Positions 32,795 through 33,179 of a stretch of 33,179 nucleotides of DNA are shown in pieces; position 1 is the stretch's first letter, and each line of letters begins with the position of its first letter. The stretch is from Eubacterium sp. Its GTDB lineage: Bacteria; Bacillota; Clostridia; Lachnospirales; Lachnospiraceae. Both the position numbers and the translations under genes were made by a program. The DNA lies in assembly GCA_024684535.1 (NCBI GenBank), contig JAIKWQ010000127.1:1-33179 (forward strand). Direction: 5' to 3'. The notes beneath the pieces were generated by a model that worked only from the letters and a program-made list of their open reading frames with translations, ran no database searches and was not told where the DNA came from.

Positions 32795-33179
32795 TGTTTG
32801 GAGAGAAATTTAAACGCAAGTATGCATTGTCAGACAGAGGCGTTAAAAACGTAAAAAAAGGAACTTTTTGGACTGTTATCGTCAATCTGATAGCTATGGT
32901 CGGAGCCGGAATTCTGTATATGCTTATGCAGGGGCTTGTAAATACGCTAACAAACGGTGACGAACTTCCGAATACCTGGATTTTCATCGGTATAGTCGTA
33001 GCTTTTATCATACTGTCATTTATCACGCATATTCAGCAATATGGAAACACGTACAGCGCTGTATATGGTGAAATCAAAGATATTCGTATCGGAATTGCTG
33101 AAAAAATGAGAAAGCTTCCACTCGGTTACTTCGGCAAGAGGGATCTGGCGGACCTGACGGAAACGATCATGGGCGACGT
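32791..33179 (+). CDS. Second ABC exporter subunit (IrtB/YbtQ-type), 3' end outside window
   Basis: A partial gene of 129 codons that runs off the window. It opens MMFGEKFKRKYALSDRGVKN, then two membrane segments (about 28-50 and 64-82), an EIKDIRIGIAEKMRKLPLGY coupling stretch and FGKRDLADLTETIMGD, matching the N-terminal membrane domain of ABC-B exporters. ATG 32791 overlaps the upstream TGA; AAGGGGG at 32779-32784 is upstream and ATG 32794 is an alternative. It should form a heterodimer with the preceding subunit. The ATPase domain is not in the window. Confidence 0.9.
   Translation, partial: MMFGEKFKRKYALSDRGVKNVKKGTFWTVIVNLIAMVGAGILYMLMQGLVNTLTNGDELPNTWIFIGIVVAFIILSFITHIQQYGNTYSAVYGEIKDIRIGIAEKMRKLPLGYFGKRDLADLTETIMGD

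Overview
The window looks like chromosomal DNA of a motile anaerobic Firmicute, most likely Lachnospiraceae (Clostridia). Grounds, all from protein-level recognition and not from a search: the Ig-like surface protein with a lysine-rich C-terminal tail, the DUF1858 protein, the CheC/CheX-type phosphatase beside a stand-alone CheY, the paired IrtA/YbtP-type exporters, strong AGGAGG ribosome binding sites, and a Gram-positive LexA box at recA. Genes are dense and mostly housekeeping. I see no rRNA, tRNA, CRISPR array, insertion sequence or prophage.

Layout. 1-3075: a small HTH regulator (cut at the window edge), a leader with tandem repeats and a foldable three-way junction, then a large secreted Ig-like protein ending in a strong terminator. 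3088-5440: a three-gene operon (DUF1858 protein, small unknown protein, M18 aminopeptidase). 5441-6930: a GC-rich structured non-coding stretch, then SOS-controlled recA. 7098-10048: leuA with an AraC-type HTH tail, a two-helix membrane protein and recX. 10078-16570: secA, prfB (no programmed frameshift), a cheW-like gene with a charged coiled-coil tail, homoserine dehydrogenase and a YhfC-like membrane protein. 16613-17882 (minus): cheX-like then cheY. 17964-25599 (plus): aroC, purB, a 66-aa amphipathic protein, an rRNA methyltransferase-like gene, acylphosphatase, an EamA transporter, a YigZ protein, rarA, a small membrane protein and an overlapping 49-aa Lys/Pro/Met-rich microprotein.

25604-30196 (minus) is a compact four-gene operon: Cof-type HAD phosphatase, Na+/Ca2+ exchanger, a substrate-binding/permease fusion whose binding domain appears circularly permuted, and its ABC ATPase carrying an RsbW-like HATPase tail. 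I consider this transporter the most unusual system in the window. 30197-30994 has no intact gene: a possible small RNA with a terminator and the decayed membrane part of a GHKL sensor kinase. 30913-33179: a promoter with a perfect 16-bp palindrome drives an IrtA/IrtB-type heterodimeric exporter, the second subunit running off the window.

The genes are mostly independent housekeeping units: amino-acid synthesis (leuA, hom, aroC), purine synthesis (purB), DNA repair (recA, recX, rarA), secretion and translation (secA, prfB), and chemotaxis (cheW, cheX, cheY). Family calls rest on motifs read by eye; promoters, terminators and RNA folds come from pattern matching and hand pairing, with no energy calculation or homology search.
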